A stretch of DNA of 64,000 nucleotides from Parelaphostrongylus tenuis (Eukaryota; Nematoda; Chromadorea; Rhabditida; Metastrongylidae), in assembly GCA_019055375.1 (NCBI GenBank), contig JAHQIW010000721.1:172764-236763 (forward strand), given 5' to 3'. The translations under genes were made by a program, and so were the position numbers. Position 1 is the first letter of the stretch. The number at the start of each line of letters is the position of its first letter. Below the pieces are notes generated by a model. The model made no database searches. It was not told the origin of the DNA and saw nothing but the letters and a program-made list of their open reading frames with translations. This document shows positions 37,309-49,394 of the stretch, piece by piece.

Positions 37309-37593
37309 CTGGAAACATGCAGTAATCATCATCAAGGCACAACAACATCCTATCGAAGAGGATTTTGATCGCGCATCACTGATGTTGGCATCCTACCGGT
37401 ATTGTCAAGTTATCCGAATTTGCTGATCATTGCTACAAGAAAAAGAGACTAGAGACATGAGAATACTAAGATTGGCTCTGCTTGGATAAATTCTCTCATA
37501 TGGTGGACAAAGAAAATAAAACGAATAATCCTCACTTTTTTCTTTCTTTTTCTAGTACTGGATAATTGTAATGTCATTTTATGTCGTTGTATC

Positions 37594-37959
37594 CTATGTA
37601 TCCTTCAAAAAAACCTGGTTCACTGCCTGCTCCTTCTTGTGTGACGTTCCCACGACGAAGCCCAAATTCACTTCTGTTATGAAACGGAGGACTCCTAGTT
37701 TTTCGTTGCACTCACTGTGACACCTATGAATGTCATACCGGCCATCGCAGCAGTTTTTATGCATCTCCGTCCAAATTCAATGCGATTTTCGTCCTGTAAA
37801 TCAAATTTTATTCACTTCTGAAAAAAATTCGAGATCCACTTGTTGTGGGCATAACTCATATTATTCTGTGCAAAATCCGATGTTTTTGGTACATTTATAA
37901 CTCAAGTAAGTAATGGAAGACACTCACTTACCATGCATTCAAACTGCTGTCAGGATCCA
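37594..37959 (-). CDS. Candidate small gene or exon pair, frame unsettled
   Basis: Splice signals on the minus strand are unusually good. An acceptor gcttatttcag precedes a 28-base segment (37932-37959) ending in ATG, followed directly by GTAAGTGAG. After 138 bases a tttgatttacag acceptor opens a 78-base segment (37716-37793), read DENRIEFGRRCIKTAAMAGM, that ends at GTGAGT. A competing unspliced frame (37594-37764, 56 codons, starting MHKNCCDGRYDIHRCHSECN) crosses the same DNA. It is Cys/His-rich at its start and open to a TAG. The two readings exclude each other. No domain is recognised, and the opposite strand is also open with a membrane-like start, so coding is likely but the strand and frame are not certain. 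Confidence 0.25.
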
Positions 37960-38454
37960 CTGAAATAAGCTATGAAAAGATTACCACGACATTTCATTGT
38001 CGTCTTGATACCCTCTCGCCCCAAACAATGTCCAAAATCAACATCATAATTGATTATGAGACAACGTATTACTTGTCAAAAAAAGTGCTGCAAAATGCAT
38101 ATGATGTCCATGAAGGCACAGGCATTTTCGCGCTTCTTTTTGGCCATGCTTTCTATGGTGTATACTTTCTTCACAACCAGCATTCTTTCAGCGAAAATAA
38201 AAACTGTGTGATGAATTGATAGCATGATGCCCTCTAGGTGGGTTCCGCCACAGTGTTTGCATCTATTAAGCTAGTAAATCACTGCAACGAGCCTTAAAAA
38301 AGCCTCCACACATCACAATAGACCTTCGAGAAATGAAACCCACAGATGGCAGTTCAGTCACTCCCGAAACTTCATTATGGTGCTTGTGGACGTCATTCGT
38401 CGTGATATCGCTAACTAAGGAATTTCTTGGTTTATTTTACACGACCCTTCATCA
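37960..38454. other. Intergenic stretch, nothing recognised
   Basis: No feature supported. Confidence 0.4.
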
Positions 38455-38706
38455 CATGGTACCATGAAGATGGCAGCACTTATAGAATCCGATCCATTTC
38501 ACCTGTTCCTTCAACGGCTGATGCTTGAGGATTTCTTCTTCTCTGAGGATGATGTAGAATGCTAGTCGGGTATACTCCTTTGTAATCTCGGAGGAACTCT
38601 AAGGCGATCTGTATGCCACTCATTTGTTGATTGCAAAAGAGTGAGGGAGGAGGTAAACGAACCAGTACCCAGCTTCCTAACAGCTTGTATCCCCACTCGG
38701 TAATCT
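38455..38706 (-). repeat. SINE-b copy with tRNA-like head
   Basis: Minus-strand order: A-box-like gattaccgagtggggataca, B-box-like tactggttcgtttacctcct, ctcttttgcaatcaacaaat, gccttagagttcctccgaga, the core cattctacatcatcctcaga, then gaagaaatcctcaagcatca. It matches 17603-17890 through head and body. A good-looking coding frame with a GTGAAA donor inside it was rejected because of this match. Confidence 0.65.
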
Positions 38707-41700
38707 ATATTCTATAAGTTTTATTACACATTTTCTCGTAATTCAATAGTTAGCTTCAGCAAAATCTCACGTAGAATTATCCGTTTGTAAAAATTCGTAA
38801 TGTGGTTATCGTGATGGGCAAAATAAAACACAACAAGAGCACTTGATTATAAGCTAGAAATCGACAGGATCATTTAATGTTTTCTTATATGAATAAATAC
38901 GATATCGAATGGGCGCTGTCGATTCAGTTTTGATGCCGTGAAGGTCTATGTTATGCAGAGAATGAACAGGGAATTTAATATTCAAAAACTCGATTATCCA
39001 GTGAACTCGACTCTCCTGAGAAAGAATAAAAGTGTAAAACATTGATCATTGATCTGAGGATGGAAGATATACACTACTCCATCGGTTGTTCGAAAAGGCG
39101 ACTGGGTGCATATTTATACACCAAAGCCCTCATAGGAGTCTACTAGTCAATCAAGTGGGTGTTTCTATCCTCACAGACGATTTAGATATCAATTATCGAC
39201 TACAGAAGAGTAGAGGGAATAGCTAGCTCATGATGTGATAGTCATACGATTCATGCATAAGTTCAAATAACAAGATGATCAAAAAAATCTAAAACAAAGT
39301 TGATTATTAAAAGTCACGAATTTTTTCATAGAATTTTACGCTACAGTGTTGAAATTAATGAACAATTCTAAGATCTGTGAAAATCTTGAACGCAAGAGAC
39401 TTTGCGTAGTCTACTTTGATAAAATTTTACGGATAAATACCACTACTTTAAATTGGGCAATGCAGGAATAAAAATTTGATAACGGAAGTACACTTTTTCA
39501 AAGTAAGAGCCGTTCCATGGTAGTCCGTTAATCAACAATATTCGTTCACAGATCGAAAGTGCAAGAGTTATTGCATTTGTAGACATGTACTTAGTAGCTG
39601 ACATATTTCCAGACCAAAGTATATGTTAATTGAATGATCTTTTTATTTGAATTTGGAGCTTCAAAGTTATTATACTATAATACTTATAGGAGAGCTGGGG
39701 TGAGTATATGATCCCCCTCAAGAGAAACATTTACAGACAAAATTATATCACCGAACAAATCCCGCTTGCTCTTCAGTTGGCTTGGGATACGTGAGCATCG
39801 ACAACAACGTCAAAAATAAACTGAGATTGGCTTTTTTCAAATCGGCAACTCTTAGGCTTAGTAATTTTCGTCCGCTCACGATGTCCACCAGCATCCTAGC
39901 CAGATTTTTTGGATTTTCTCATTAGTGATCAACAAAGGAGTGCAGTGTAATGAAAGGAGTACTACTGTCATTTGTTCGATCTGAGTACACAGGGAACTCG
40001 TCCGATTCAAATCCTGGAAAAAACGAAAGAAAGTAAAATATAATTAAACAGACAGGAAAACTTGGTGAAACCAGTTGATTGAACGGCTTACATCCACTCC
40101 ACTCAGTCAGCTAAAACACGAATATGGCAGGCAATTTAAGGGAAAGTGAATAGTCTAAATAAATTGTCTTTCAATCTTCACCGTAGTACGAATAGGAGAA
40201 GTCTGTCTCTATTGATATCTTGTATCTTAACTACTAGACCGCGGCATAACTTCTGATCAACAATGTCCTAGCTAATTATGATTACTATGTGTCCATTCGC
40301 TTTCGTTTTTCAACGGTACTATCCAAATAACGCCATCGATCTTGAGGTTTATCATGTTTTTCCATCGTGCTGTCTGCATTTTCCCTTTCTTTAGGGGCAT
40401 GGAAAACCAGCTTTCATTGCTTCTATTCTTCAAATCTCCTCGAATGATCATATATCATAGGCAATATCGGCAACATCATTCTGTGAGAACGTACTGTCAT
40501 TTAATCAGCGGTTACTCGTGTAATATAACAGGCATTAATTAGCAGGATCATGATGGATTGTTTGAATCTTATTAGTCTGAGCGTCAGGATGACCCTTATT
40601 AACAGTTTAGCGACAAAATCTTACGAATACAGAAGATCGTCTACATCTTAGGATAATCAACTGAATGAAAGCATATTACAATCACTGCACGAACAACAGG
40701 AATTGCTTCATCAATGGTTTTGAACAATCTTGCAAAGCTCATGAGGGATAACGCTTTGGACCTTCATCATGAAAGAGAGCTAACTTGAGATCAACGACTT
40801 CAGCTGCTTGAAGTATTATGATACGCCAGTCCTATTTTGAAATTTAGTACGAATTTTCGTCGCTTTCTTGTACCATTGAAAAGCTAGCAAGATGTTGTTG
40901 TATAGCGTTTTTTTTTCAACGTTCTGACGCCTTTGCCGATTCGAGTCGATCGTTCAAGGCGTTCATCCAAAGCAAATGATTAATGGCGCAGATCAGTCAA
41001 TCAGCAACCGTTCTATATTTAAAAAAAGTCTCGGTGAGTGAGAAAACCTCATTTAAGCGGTGCTTCAATTTGAGGTGTTCAACTCAATGCGACCATGGAC
41101 ATTCACACGTTAGAGCGAACAACGGCGGTCAAACGACTTCTATCATAGGAGTATCGAAGATGTGGAATGCATCGAAACAGCTGAATAAAGTCTATAGGTT
41201 TGAGAAAGAAATAGACAGAATAGAACTTCACTTGAGATACTACACGACTGTGACCAACGACTGTGATGCGCCATTGATTTTGGAGAAAGAATTTCAGCAA
41301 AATGGTAATGGCAAAATTTTCCAGTGTGAAAATAGTTTGTCAATACTTCATGCAAATTAGAGCTGCTGACGAGACAAGTGAAGTGAAGGTAAACTACAAA
41401 ATGTTTCCTTCAGAAATTTTCTTCCGAACGGTTCATTTTCCAACGGTCTATTGTGCGGATACGAGCACTTCTTGCGCTCGATTCTTTTTCTCGCATCCGT
41501 CATCTATGAAGATCTTCGAACATTTGCGTAGGAATTCAGCTGCTGCTTCAGTATTGTCATCTTCTTCATGAATTTTGTTAAATGTTGGTCAGTTGAGTGA
41601 CCTTAGCAGGACCTCTGCTTGTTTCACTTTCACTTCTTCTGTTTCACTCTTACATATCAAAACAGTATTGATTCTTCTGAAACCAACGATAATCTCTAGG

Positions 41701-42894
41701 CTACTTTAGTATTGAGGGGTTCGAAAATTTCACGCTCTCATAAAAGAACTTTTGCGCTGTTGTCTCGAAGCTTCACGTAACATTTTAAGAAACACCAGTT
41801 CAATACTAGACGTGTTAAAACCGAGTTTTTTTTTAACGCACCACCATAAGTTACATTGGAAAACGCCATCAGATTTTTTAGACAAGTTTCATTTTGCTCA
41901 GCAGCGTCAGCATCCTACATGCAGAAAATTTTTTTTAAAAATTTTCGTCAGTTCAAGAAAATCAAAGTACCATCGTAAAAGCAAAAAGCTAAAATATTTC
42001 GCTACTAATGACCATTTTTGTTTCGACGTTGATTTAGAAAGATGCTCCTTATGAGCTAAAATATGCTGGTAGTTCCAAGTTGATCACTGTTCTGGATATG
42101 AATTAAACGATTCATGCGGACGTTTAGACGCTAAGAAACGTTTCAAATGTTACTGAAAAAAGAAGTAAGGTACAGTTTGAGGCAATAAAATTGAGTAATT
42201 CAAAGTACTAGTGAATCTATTAATCTAAAATAATAAAGAATCTTACAGGTGACTCATTTTTTTCTCTATTGTCGATAACCATTGTATGAATGCTTTAGTG
42301 AAGACGACAAAAAGGAAGCAAAACGAGAAAGATAGATGGCACGTCGTTTGCTTGGATCAACGTAAAGGAAAAGGCAATAAAGCTGTCACTCGTCAATATT
42401 TACTTAATACAACACTATATTACGTGAATATGAGTTTTTGAGTTATTCAGATGGGACAGCATGTCATTCTGCTGTTATGGTTATACAGTATAAAAAATGC
42501 TATAACTTCGCACCACTAGGGCGCGTTAGATTGTTAACGGTGATTTGTGGTTGAGACGAAAAACGACTGTAAATGATTTTTTGCGAGAAAAAAATTAGAG
42601 CGCCTTTTGAAGTCTTTTCTATGTTAAGATGACCGTCCTTCAAAAGTACGAAGGAAAAGTCATGCCTACGGATGAAAAAAGAAAAGAGATTTGAAAAAAC
42701 CATTTTTTCTTCAAAACCTTTTTAAATTTCTGTTTTATAGCAAACTACTTGCTATTTCTTGATTACGATTATTTATGTTATAAGTACTTTGTTGTATTGA
42801 GTGAAGTATCACCCGATTATACTCGCATGGCTGAAATTTGACAACAGCTAATGTCCCGATTATTTTTAAATCAGCAGAGTTCACGTTAGAACAG
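38707..42894. other. Long intergenic stretch, nothing firmly recognised
   Basis: The 125-codon frame at 40983-41360 and the frames at 41302-41571 and 41752-42054 are the longest here. None has a recognisable motif or consistent splice sites, and the frames on the other strand are also open. A B-box-like ccgattcaaatcc at about 40003 and an A-box-like string near 40225 are isolated. Confidence 0.35.
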
Positions 42895-43235
42895 GCAGGC
42901 GTAAACAGAAAAAGAGAAATGAAAAAGGGAAAAGGAAAAGAAAAGACAGTGATAAGTGTTGAAAATAGGGAAGCGAGAGGGATTAGAATAAGGAATAGGC
43001 GAATCAGGCAGAGGGGAAAAATTAAGGAACAGGAAAGAGAGTGTGCGTAAAACGAGCATTGAATATAACGATTGTCTGAAAAAGAGATCGTGAGAAGGAA
43101 GAAGAGAGAGGAAAATTAGAGAGGAAAAGCAGAAGAAAAGTTCAGAGCGAGGGAAAAGTAAGAAAGGTGGAAAATGGAGCGGACGAAAAAGCGAGATGGC
43201 ATAGCTGAAAGAAACATCAAGAGAAACAAGAAAAT
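42895..43235 (+). repeat. Polypurine (GA-rich) tract
   Basis: The + strand is overwhelmingly purine for about 340 bases (for example gaaaaagggaaaaggaaaag), with scattered pyrimidines. It yields a Lys/Arg/Glu-rich frame on one strand and a Phe/Ser/Leu-rich frame on the other, neither of which I call a gene. Confidence 0.8.
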
Positions 43236-43760
43236 TTTTTACCAATCATAACTTTTTTTCTCTACTTCCATATCTATCAACGAAGTATAGATTCAAAAAA
43301 ACTAATAAACGAACTTTAAGTCCGAATTCGATTGAAAATGACTGAGACAATAAGGAAAGTAGGGAAAAACTCTTGAAATAATACGGAGGAACGCGACTTA
43401 CGACCTTTCGAAGACATCAGCACCAGTTGCATTTTGCGCAGAAAAAAATAAAAAAGAGAAAAAAATGAGATTAACAGTAAAACATAGCGAATTTTTGGAA
43501 CTCGGTTTTAGTTTGCAGCTGATAAAATGTCACATCCCTTTGCATTTTGTATGTGAGTGTATCTATCTAAATGCCTTTATGGGAAAGTGAGTACCGGAAG
43601 GATTCGATGGCGTCTAATATGCACAAGTTCTTGGTTTGACTAACACGAGGCCAATCTTGTTTCCTATCTTTTCGAGGTCTAGGGAACGAATCAAATGCAA
43701 CAGGTGCTAATATCAGTGCATTAAGTTATGTGGCGTTGTATGAAATGAGGTGAAAGTTTT
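43236..43760. other. Intergenic stretch, nothing recognised
   Basis: No feature supported. Confidence 0.4.
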
Positions 43761-43762
43761 AC

Positions 43763-43810
<48 letters not shown>
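43761..43810. repeat. (CATA)n/(TA)n microsatellite
   Basis: Four acat units run into about 35 bases of pure at repeat. Further tgtatg-type repeats occur at 44005-44030. Confidence 0.95.
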
Positions 43811-43813
<3 letters not shown>

Positions 43814-44204
43814 CTAGCAGGCAAACAAAAACAAATGCTTTTGTATTGTCGATATCGTAATATAGGCCGTTTGAGAACAGGTAGGAGAATTTTCCCGACA
43901 GAATTTGAAGGGTTTTGAGAAATAGAATGCTTCCTCCTAAGAAGTAGTAAACAAAAAACGAATCTTTGTGTTCACATTTGGAAAGGATATTAAGTGTATG
44001 CGTATGCATGTGTATGTATGTATGGTGTGTATCTCATCCTTTTAACAAACACATGTTCTCCTAGTATGTCGATATCAATCAATATGTATGAGAGTATAAA
44101 AAGTCAACTAATCGAACAAATTGTGTAAAGTTCGGTTTAGTCGGCGATTACATGGCATACTCTTTTTTGACGTTGGTATTCTCGTAGGAAGGTGTACGGT
44201 TATA

Positions 44205-44375
44205 ATGGCCGATGCCGTCGTCGTAGCGCGACCATCGCGAAACCTGATGGACGAGCTATTAATCCGACGAGGCTGCTCGAGGCATCACCTGACTAGGAAG
44301 ATGTTAGTGCTTATGAAAGAGAAAGGCATTCGCCGGATAAATAATATTTATTGTGTTGTAATAAAAGGCTCATGA
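44205..44375 (+). CDS. Short basic ORF, unknown (56 aa)
   Basis: ATG in a good context (ttataatggcc) opens a 56-codon frame that is GC-richer than its flanks. It is Arg/Lys/Leu-rich (middle part SRNLMDELLIRRGCSRHHLT). The second half, KMLVLMKEKGIRRI, could form an amphipathic helix. No domain, signal peptide or family is recognised. The stop lies within the first bases of a SINE-b copy. The next in-frame sequence upstream is also open and could be an alternative start. It could be a real short protein, an exon or chance. Confidence 0.22.
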   Translation: MADAVVVARPSRNLMDELLIRRGCSRHHLTRKMLVLMKEKGIRRINNIYCVVIKGS

Positions 44376-44840
44376 GTGTAGGGCAGTGGCTAAAAGTGTC
44401 TTACATGAGCATGTGATCGTTAACTTAGTCCGACAACTCCAATAAACAAAAGCTTCCAATTCTACGGGTTAATGCAGATTTTTGTGGGCCAGATAACGCA
44501 TGACCTGATGAATCAATCTACAGGAAAGCAGTGTTTGATCCCTTCTTTGACAATCTTGGAATCAATTAACTAAACGCCTAGGAATGCCTTGACACAGGTA
44601 TCTTAGAGTTTAATGCCTATAACGTCGTAGAGTTTAATGTCTATATAAAATAACTAAACGCCTAGCAATGCCTTGACACAAGTATCCCAGAGTTCAAAGA
44701 GAATAGTCTCGATGAGCATTCCAAGAAATTCTAGAGAAAGGTGAAATTCTCAAGCAGCAGCCGACGCAACGTGTGAAATATTTCAAGACTTTTGTGAAGA
44801 ATAAATGCGAGGGACCTAATAAAATGTAAGAAGTGCTGGG
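44376..44840 (+). repeat. SINE-b copy with internal tandem duplication
   Basis: A-box-like gggcagtggctaaaagtgtc, then a B-box-like gtgtttgatcccttctttga, aactaaacgcctaggaatgc, the core ccaagaaattctagagaaag, gtgaaattctcaagcagcag and a tail with aataaatgcgaggg. The block starting aactaaacgcctag occurs twice, 84 bases apart (44568 and 44652). The spacing from A box to B box is longer than in a tRNA, pointing to an insertion. Confidence 0.6.
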
Positions 44841-47049
44841 ATCGTTACAATAAATTATGGCAAAAAGCCATTAAAAAATGCAGAATTTTTTGTTCAGTTT
44901 GAGTGAAAGTTGCATTATCTAAGTACGATTGCGGTTTAATGGAGTAAGATATGAAGAAAAACTCGCCCTGCGAATGATTACATGTCCCTGGAACTTAATA
45001 GAAGTGGATGACTTGATGCTTTATAAAAAAGTGCAGATTGAGATCGGTGACGGCAAATTAGCATATGAATTTTGGAGGAGTTGAACAATCACATGATCAA
45101 CGGTCAGATTAGAGAGTGAATGTGAAAGTGAAAGCAGCTCTTTTTCCATTATATAGTGTCAAGCCTATAAAAAATATTCTCAAAGTGTTTCACTATTATC
45201 AACTAAATAACTAAAAGTTGGGTGACGAGGTTCTTAATTCATCTGAAATCGGCACGCAACAAATGTGGGTGATCGGTGCAGCGCTCTACGAGACACTCGA
45301 GTCTTCACTAAACCATTCAAATGTTTAAGACACGCAAAGGGAGAATTTTTTCTAGATCCTCATTTGAGGTGACAGCTTGTGTTAATTCATTTGCAAGCAC
45401 TTTTCAATAGTTGTTGGACGCACAATCACGTCACTGTGCTAAAATTTGACCTGTTTCAACATCTTTGATCAAGTAGCAGTCTAATAGCACAAAAAGTGCC
45501 CATACAAAAAGATCTTGATCGCAAAGGTAGCCAGCCTTTCTCTAAACCACGATGATAGAAGACTTTCCTAGGTTAAAAAATCAGAGCTCTGTGGCACAGC
45601 CTACTTTATGGATGACGAGTGCAAGACAACGAAGCGGAAAAAGAAAATTATATCAATTGTGGGTATAGATTCTCAAAGAACATCTGTGCACTGTTTGTCT
45701 AACATTCTATAGTACATCAACAGCATTAGCACATCACTTTATATTAGCCACAAATTATCAAGTGTTTTTCGTTCGTCTTTCTGTTTAATCTGAAAACGGA
45801 TAGGACAGAAAGTGTGTCCTAGACGCTGAAAAACTCAGTGTACTGCCTGGTAATCAGTATTACAGCGCGTAACCAGCAAATATCTGCCACTATCGTTCAA
45901 TGGAAGTCTGGATGAAAAATTTCAACGGAGAAATCAGCGTCCAGCAAGGCATTCCGCTACAATGCCTTACTAATAATTTCCTCTGAATCTATAGTTTCGA
46001 AAAGTCAATTTGACACCGAAAGGAACTGAGCCACTTTTTTCGATCTAGCACTCTCGGCTAAGCAGGTCACGGCCGAAATCAGAAAATTGGCATACATAAG
46101 CTCTCGAAGGTGTGTATACCCCAAATATGCATTAATTTGCTCTGCAGTGCTTAGTAATTTCAATTCTAAAGGGTTGAAGGCCTATCAAGAATTGATCAAC
46201 GTCGAGAGTTATACCCATGTCTCGTTTATTTTCTGTATACATTTACAATTTTAGTATTAAAAATCCTCACCGATAACGTTTTCTTGATGTTACGTTCTGA
46301 GGAAAACAACGATTGAGCTTAAAAATGATGACTGCCCACATCAAATCCACAGCTCAGTTATAACAGTACATTCTTGTCTCGATTTCATGTCATCGAACAA
46401 GTTATTCAATATAATCATCGCCAACAGTTGAAAAGCTGGATTAATCGATTGATGTGAAAGCTTTTTTTCATTCTTTTTATGAATCCAATGCCAGCCAATA
46501 TGCTTGTCGGTAGTCCTCAAATGTAATGAACAAAGATTTCCCAAAGATTTCCAGAGCATAAAAGTCGAATACATTTCAGTGTCTACGATACTGGGTATGT
46601 CTATTAGATAGCGAAAGGTTTGCACTTATTCTTTTAATGGTAGATGTGTCTGGAACGCTTGGTTGAAGAAGTGATAAGAAGAATTTTGCATCGGTATTAA
46701 AACTCTGTGCAAACTGTTATCTCAATTATCTTCTTTTGTCGTTAACGTTCAGCAAAGTGAAGGCAGAACAATGAAGAATGATTGCAAAAATCATAACAAG
46801 AAGGGAAATTACAAGTGAGAGAAACTCTTAGTGATTATAGTGTTGGCAGAGAAATTTGACAATGGAACGCGTTAACTTTCTTCTGCGCTGTCCCGCGAAC
46901 ATTCGTAAACCAACTCGGATGTGACGCAACACGTAGGGTCGCTGAGTTCAAATTGATGCGCAAGAAAAACACCTGATTGACTAAACGAGATCACTTACAG
47001 ATACCTAGGCAAAGATTGAATGAAAGGTAGGTGTGAGTTGGATACGGGA
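44841..47049. other. Long intergenic stretch, nothing recognised
   Basis: A 94-codon minus-strand frame at 46341-46625 has no recognised motif or splice signal. Confidence 0.35.
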
Positions 47050-47520
47050 AAACGGACCAAGCGTATTGATCAATCCTCGTCGGATGCTCCATGCATTCGA
47101 CTTCATTATCCATCGTGGCAGTGATTTGATGCATGTGTGGTACAAAGAATCACTTGTAATTCTCTACGTACGTGCTTCGTCATTGTTTTTTGTTTTCCCA
47201 GGCAAGTTAGGCAGAAATAAGCCGAGCCGGGAGATGTGCTAAGGTTGAGTGGCCTAGGCTGAGAGATTGAGAGAAAATCAAGTGTGCCTTGTACAGTACA
47301 TATCTCACCGTATGTCGTACAACTCTCACCGCTATAGCACAATAGCTCAAAAAGTATAAACATCTGCAAATAATGTTTGAATCCAGAAGTCCTCTGAGAT
47401 AAAAGGCTTGGGGGTGAATAAAATACGAAGAATAAAGTTCATGGCGCTAGTGAATCCCTAAGGCTTGCACTATGTATTCGACTTCATGGAACATCATTTG
47501 AGGTGATTTAATTCATACTT
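47050..47520 (+). repeat. Two diverged copies of repeat E
   Basis: About 47060-47150 (cgtcggatgctccatgcatt, cgacttcatt) and 47440-47520 (gcactatgtattcgacttca) share an interrupted 70-base similarity in the same orientation. A related piece is at 30260-30340. Function unknown. Near 47640 a B-box-like gtttgatcccgcgcc lies on the minus strand. Confidence 0.3.
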
Positions 47521-48036
47521 GGCTTTTGGAATATCTCATGATGACCTATAGATCAATCAAGTTAGTACTGTTTGCAGGCAAACATCGGTATCAATTACTT
47601 GATCTGGGAAGTATATAAGAAATGGTGAGTCTGAGGCGCGGGATCAAACCATTGGCATACTTGAGGCGGAATATTTTTCCAACATCTTTCTCTTAATTGC
47701 ACATGATAATAGGTGTCCTCTTATCCTGCTTATGTAGAATCATAGACTCATTACGATGTGCAGAAAATCAATTGTTAAGTGGCATACGGCAAGATGGTCT
47801 CAAGAAAGAGAGCCACTTTAGCTGAGAGTAAATCTCAACTGTTTCAGCGCCTTCTTTTCTTGGTGTATGTCCAAAATTTTCTACTAGGGCATTGTATTAC
47901 TAGCTGACTACACAGCGTATAGTTTATTTTATCAAGAAGTCCGATCAGTCACAACAAAGAGGAAAATTCCACATGATTACATAAACACAAACAATATTCA
48001 CCAATCTCCTCCTAAAAAGTTGTGTGATAACATTTA
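47521..48036. other. Intergenic stretch, nothing recognised
   Basis: Apart from the isolated B-box-like motif near 47640 on the minus strand, no feature is supported. Confidence 0.35.
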
Positions 48037-48222
48037 CTAAAGCTTATTTATTTCTTTGGCTGACGATTCGACGCCTTTCATCTTCTGCAAAACCAAGTGA
48101 TCCGAGCCGATGCCCCACAGTCGCTCGTCATCGTTGTGGTATCGCTTTCGTTGTCGTTCGAAACGGATTTTCCTAAGAGGAGCTTCGTTTGGTTGAGAAA
48201 CACGCTCGGCAGTGCTTTTCAC
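48037..48222 (-). CDS. Short charged ORF, unknown (61 aa)
   Basis: The frame is GC-richer than its flanks and very rich in Arg, Lys and Glu (middle part LRKIRFERQRKRYHNDDERL). It looks more like a coding segment than its neighbours, but no acceptor of the TTTCAG type precedes it and no domain is recognised. It could be a fragment of a gene or of a retroelement. Confidence 0.2.
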   Translation of the reverse strand: MKSTAERVSQPNEAPLRKIRFERQRKRYHNDDERLWGIGSDHLVLQKMKGVESSAKEINKL

Positions 48223-48414
48223 AGGCAGGACGATTGTTAATATTTAAGATTGTTCTTTGATGATATTTGGTCATTCTATAAGTCTTTGTACTAGAGCAAT
48301 AAACTCCAAATTTGTTAACCAGAAGTGATTGAAATTGCACGATTTTGGTATCGTTCAATCACGCAACTTCTTGTGAACATTTTGGTATACAACCTGCCTA
48401 TACTTGCTTTGAAC

Positions 48415-48712
48415 TGGAGCAATCGTGCAATAAAATTCGCTTGCTACTCATTCACGAATGGCGCGTAGGGGAAAAGCTAGTGAAGCGACATGCAAGATTA
48501 ATGGAGCTTCCTGTTCTGGACAATCTGAGCATGACTGATCCTCTAAACGGTTCTGTCGAGCTCTGAACTTCGCGAGCCATTCCTAGTCGTCTTTTTAACC
48601 ACCGCATCATCTTTCAAAGCTCCATTAATCTTGCGTGTCGCTTTATTATCATTTTCTCCTACGCACCATTTGTGCATGAGTAGCAAACAAATTTGTTCCC
48701 AAGACAGCTCCA
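48415..48712. mobile_element. Inverted pair of mariner 5' coding ends (foldback)
   Basis: The left arm (48415-48509) and the right arm (48617-48712, reverse complemented) share tgctactcattcacgaatgg / tgctactcatgcacaaatgg and gcaagattaatggagctt exactly or nearly so. Read as protein, the left arm gives NKIRLLLIHEWRVGEK and the right arm EQICLLLMHKWCVGEN, ending near ATRKING. This matches the first helix of mariner transposases (IRxLLLYEWxxGxxAxEATRNIN). No catalytic part is present. It is a decayed head-to-head pair separated by about 107 bases. Confidence 0.6.
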
Positions 48713-49394
48713 CCTTAACCCTGTCGTGATCATGTGTAAGATGAATGGTACACGCTCTTTCCGTGGTATTCTCGTCGAGCAGAGATTTTTCATCAGACTT
48801 TTAGTAGCCATTCGATAGCTGAGGAACTTGCTGTTTTGATGGTGTGTAAGATTTTTGAAAACCGTTTTCTAGTCACCTGTAACAACGAATATAAAATTAG
48901 GTTTTGTACCAAAGAAAGTGATATACTTTGAAGTTTGTGTTCGGATGGCCTTTTCACACTAAAGGTCTAGTTATTACGCGATAGATAAAAATATCGCGGT
49001 TATGCTGCTATATTTGATTTCCAGAAATTCTTTTTTTAATGAGCTACAACAACGGAAAGAAAAATGCATGCGGAATGTGCAGTGTATCTCGTACACGTAT
49101 TTAGCTGGATTTGTCATCAAGCAAAGTTCGTTCACTGAAGCTTTGGTAGTCAGCCATAGTTCGAAAATGCCAATTCTGAATGCAAGCTTGATTTTGAATA
49201 TAGCTTTTATTGCGCTGTGGTAATGACGATGAAAGATAACGCTTCGCTTTTCTCCCTTTTCGGGACCAAGTGTACCAACAGTGGACACTAGCTTTTTGCA
49301 ACTTCCTCGATGAGCACTGGTTGCACAGAATGCTCGCATTTGTTTCCACCGCAAATTTGTCCCAAGCGCTTGTCAAAGCACTTTTCACCTTCTT
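48713..49394. other. Unassigned, with a repeat D fragment
   Basis: At about 48790-48830, cttttagtagccattcgata matches the end block of repeat D. The minus-strand frames at 48974-49388 (126 and 95 codons) have no recognised motif and overlap each other in two frames. Confidence 0.3.

Noticed and set aside
38455..38706. Minus-strand coding-like frame with a GTGAAA donor
   Set aside because: It aligns with SINE-b copies through head and body, so the frame is repeat sequence.
40190..40260. tRNA-like A box (gcggtctagtagttaagata, minus strand)
   Set aside because: No B box at the expected distance.
40983..41360. 125-codon + strand frame
   Set aside because: No recognised motif, no good splice sites, and two other long frames overlap on the opposite strand. 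This is compatible with chance.
42886..43245. 119-codon Phe/Ser/Leu-rich frame on the minus strand, resembling a membrane protein
   Set aside because: It is the complement of the polypurine tract. The composition explains the hydrophobic residues.
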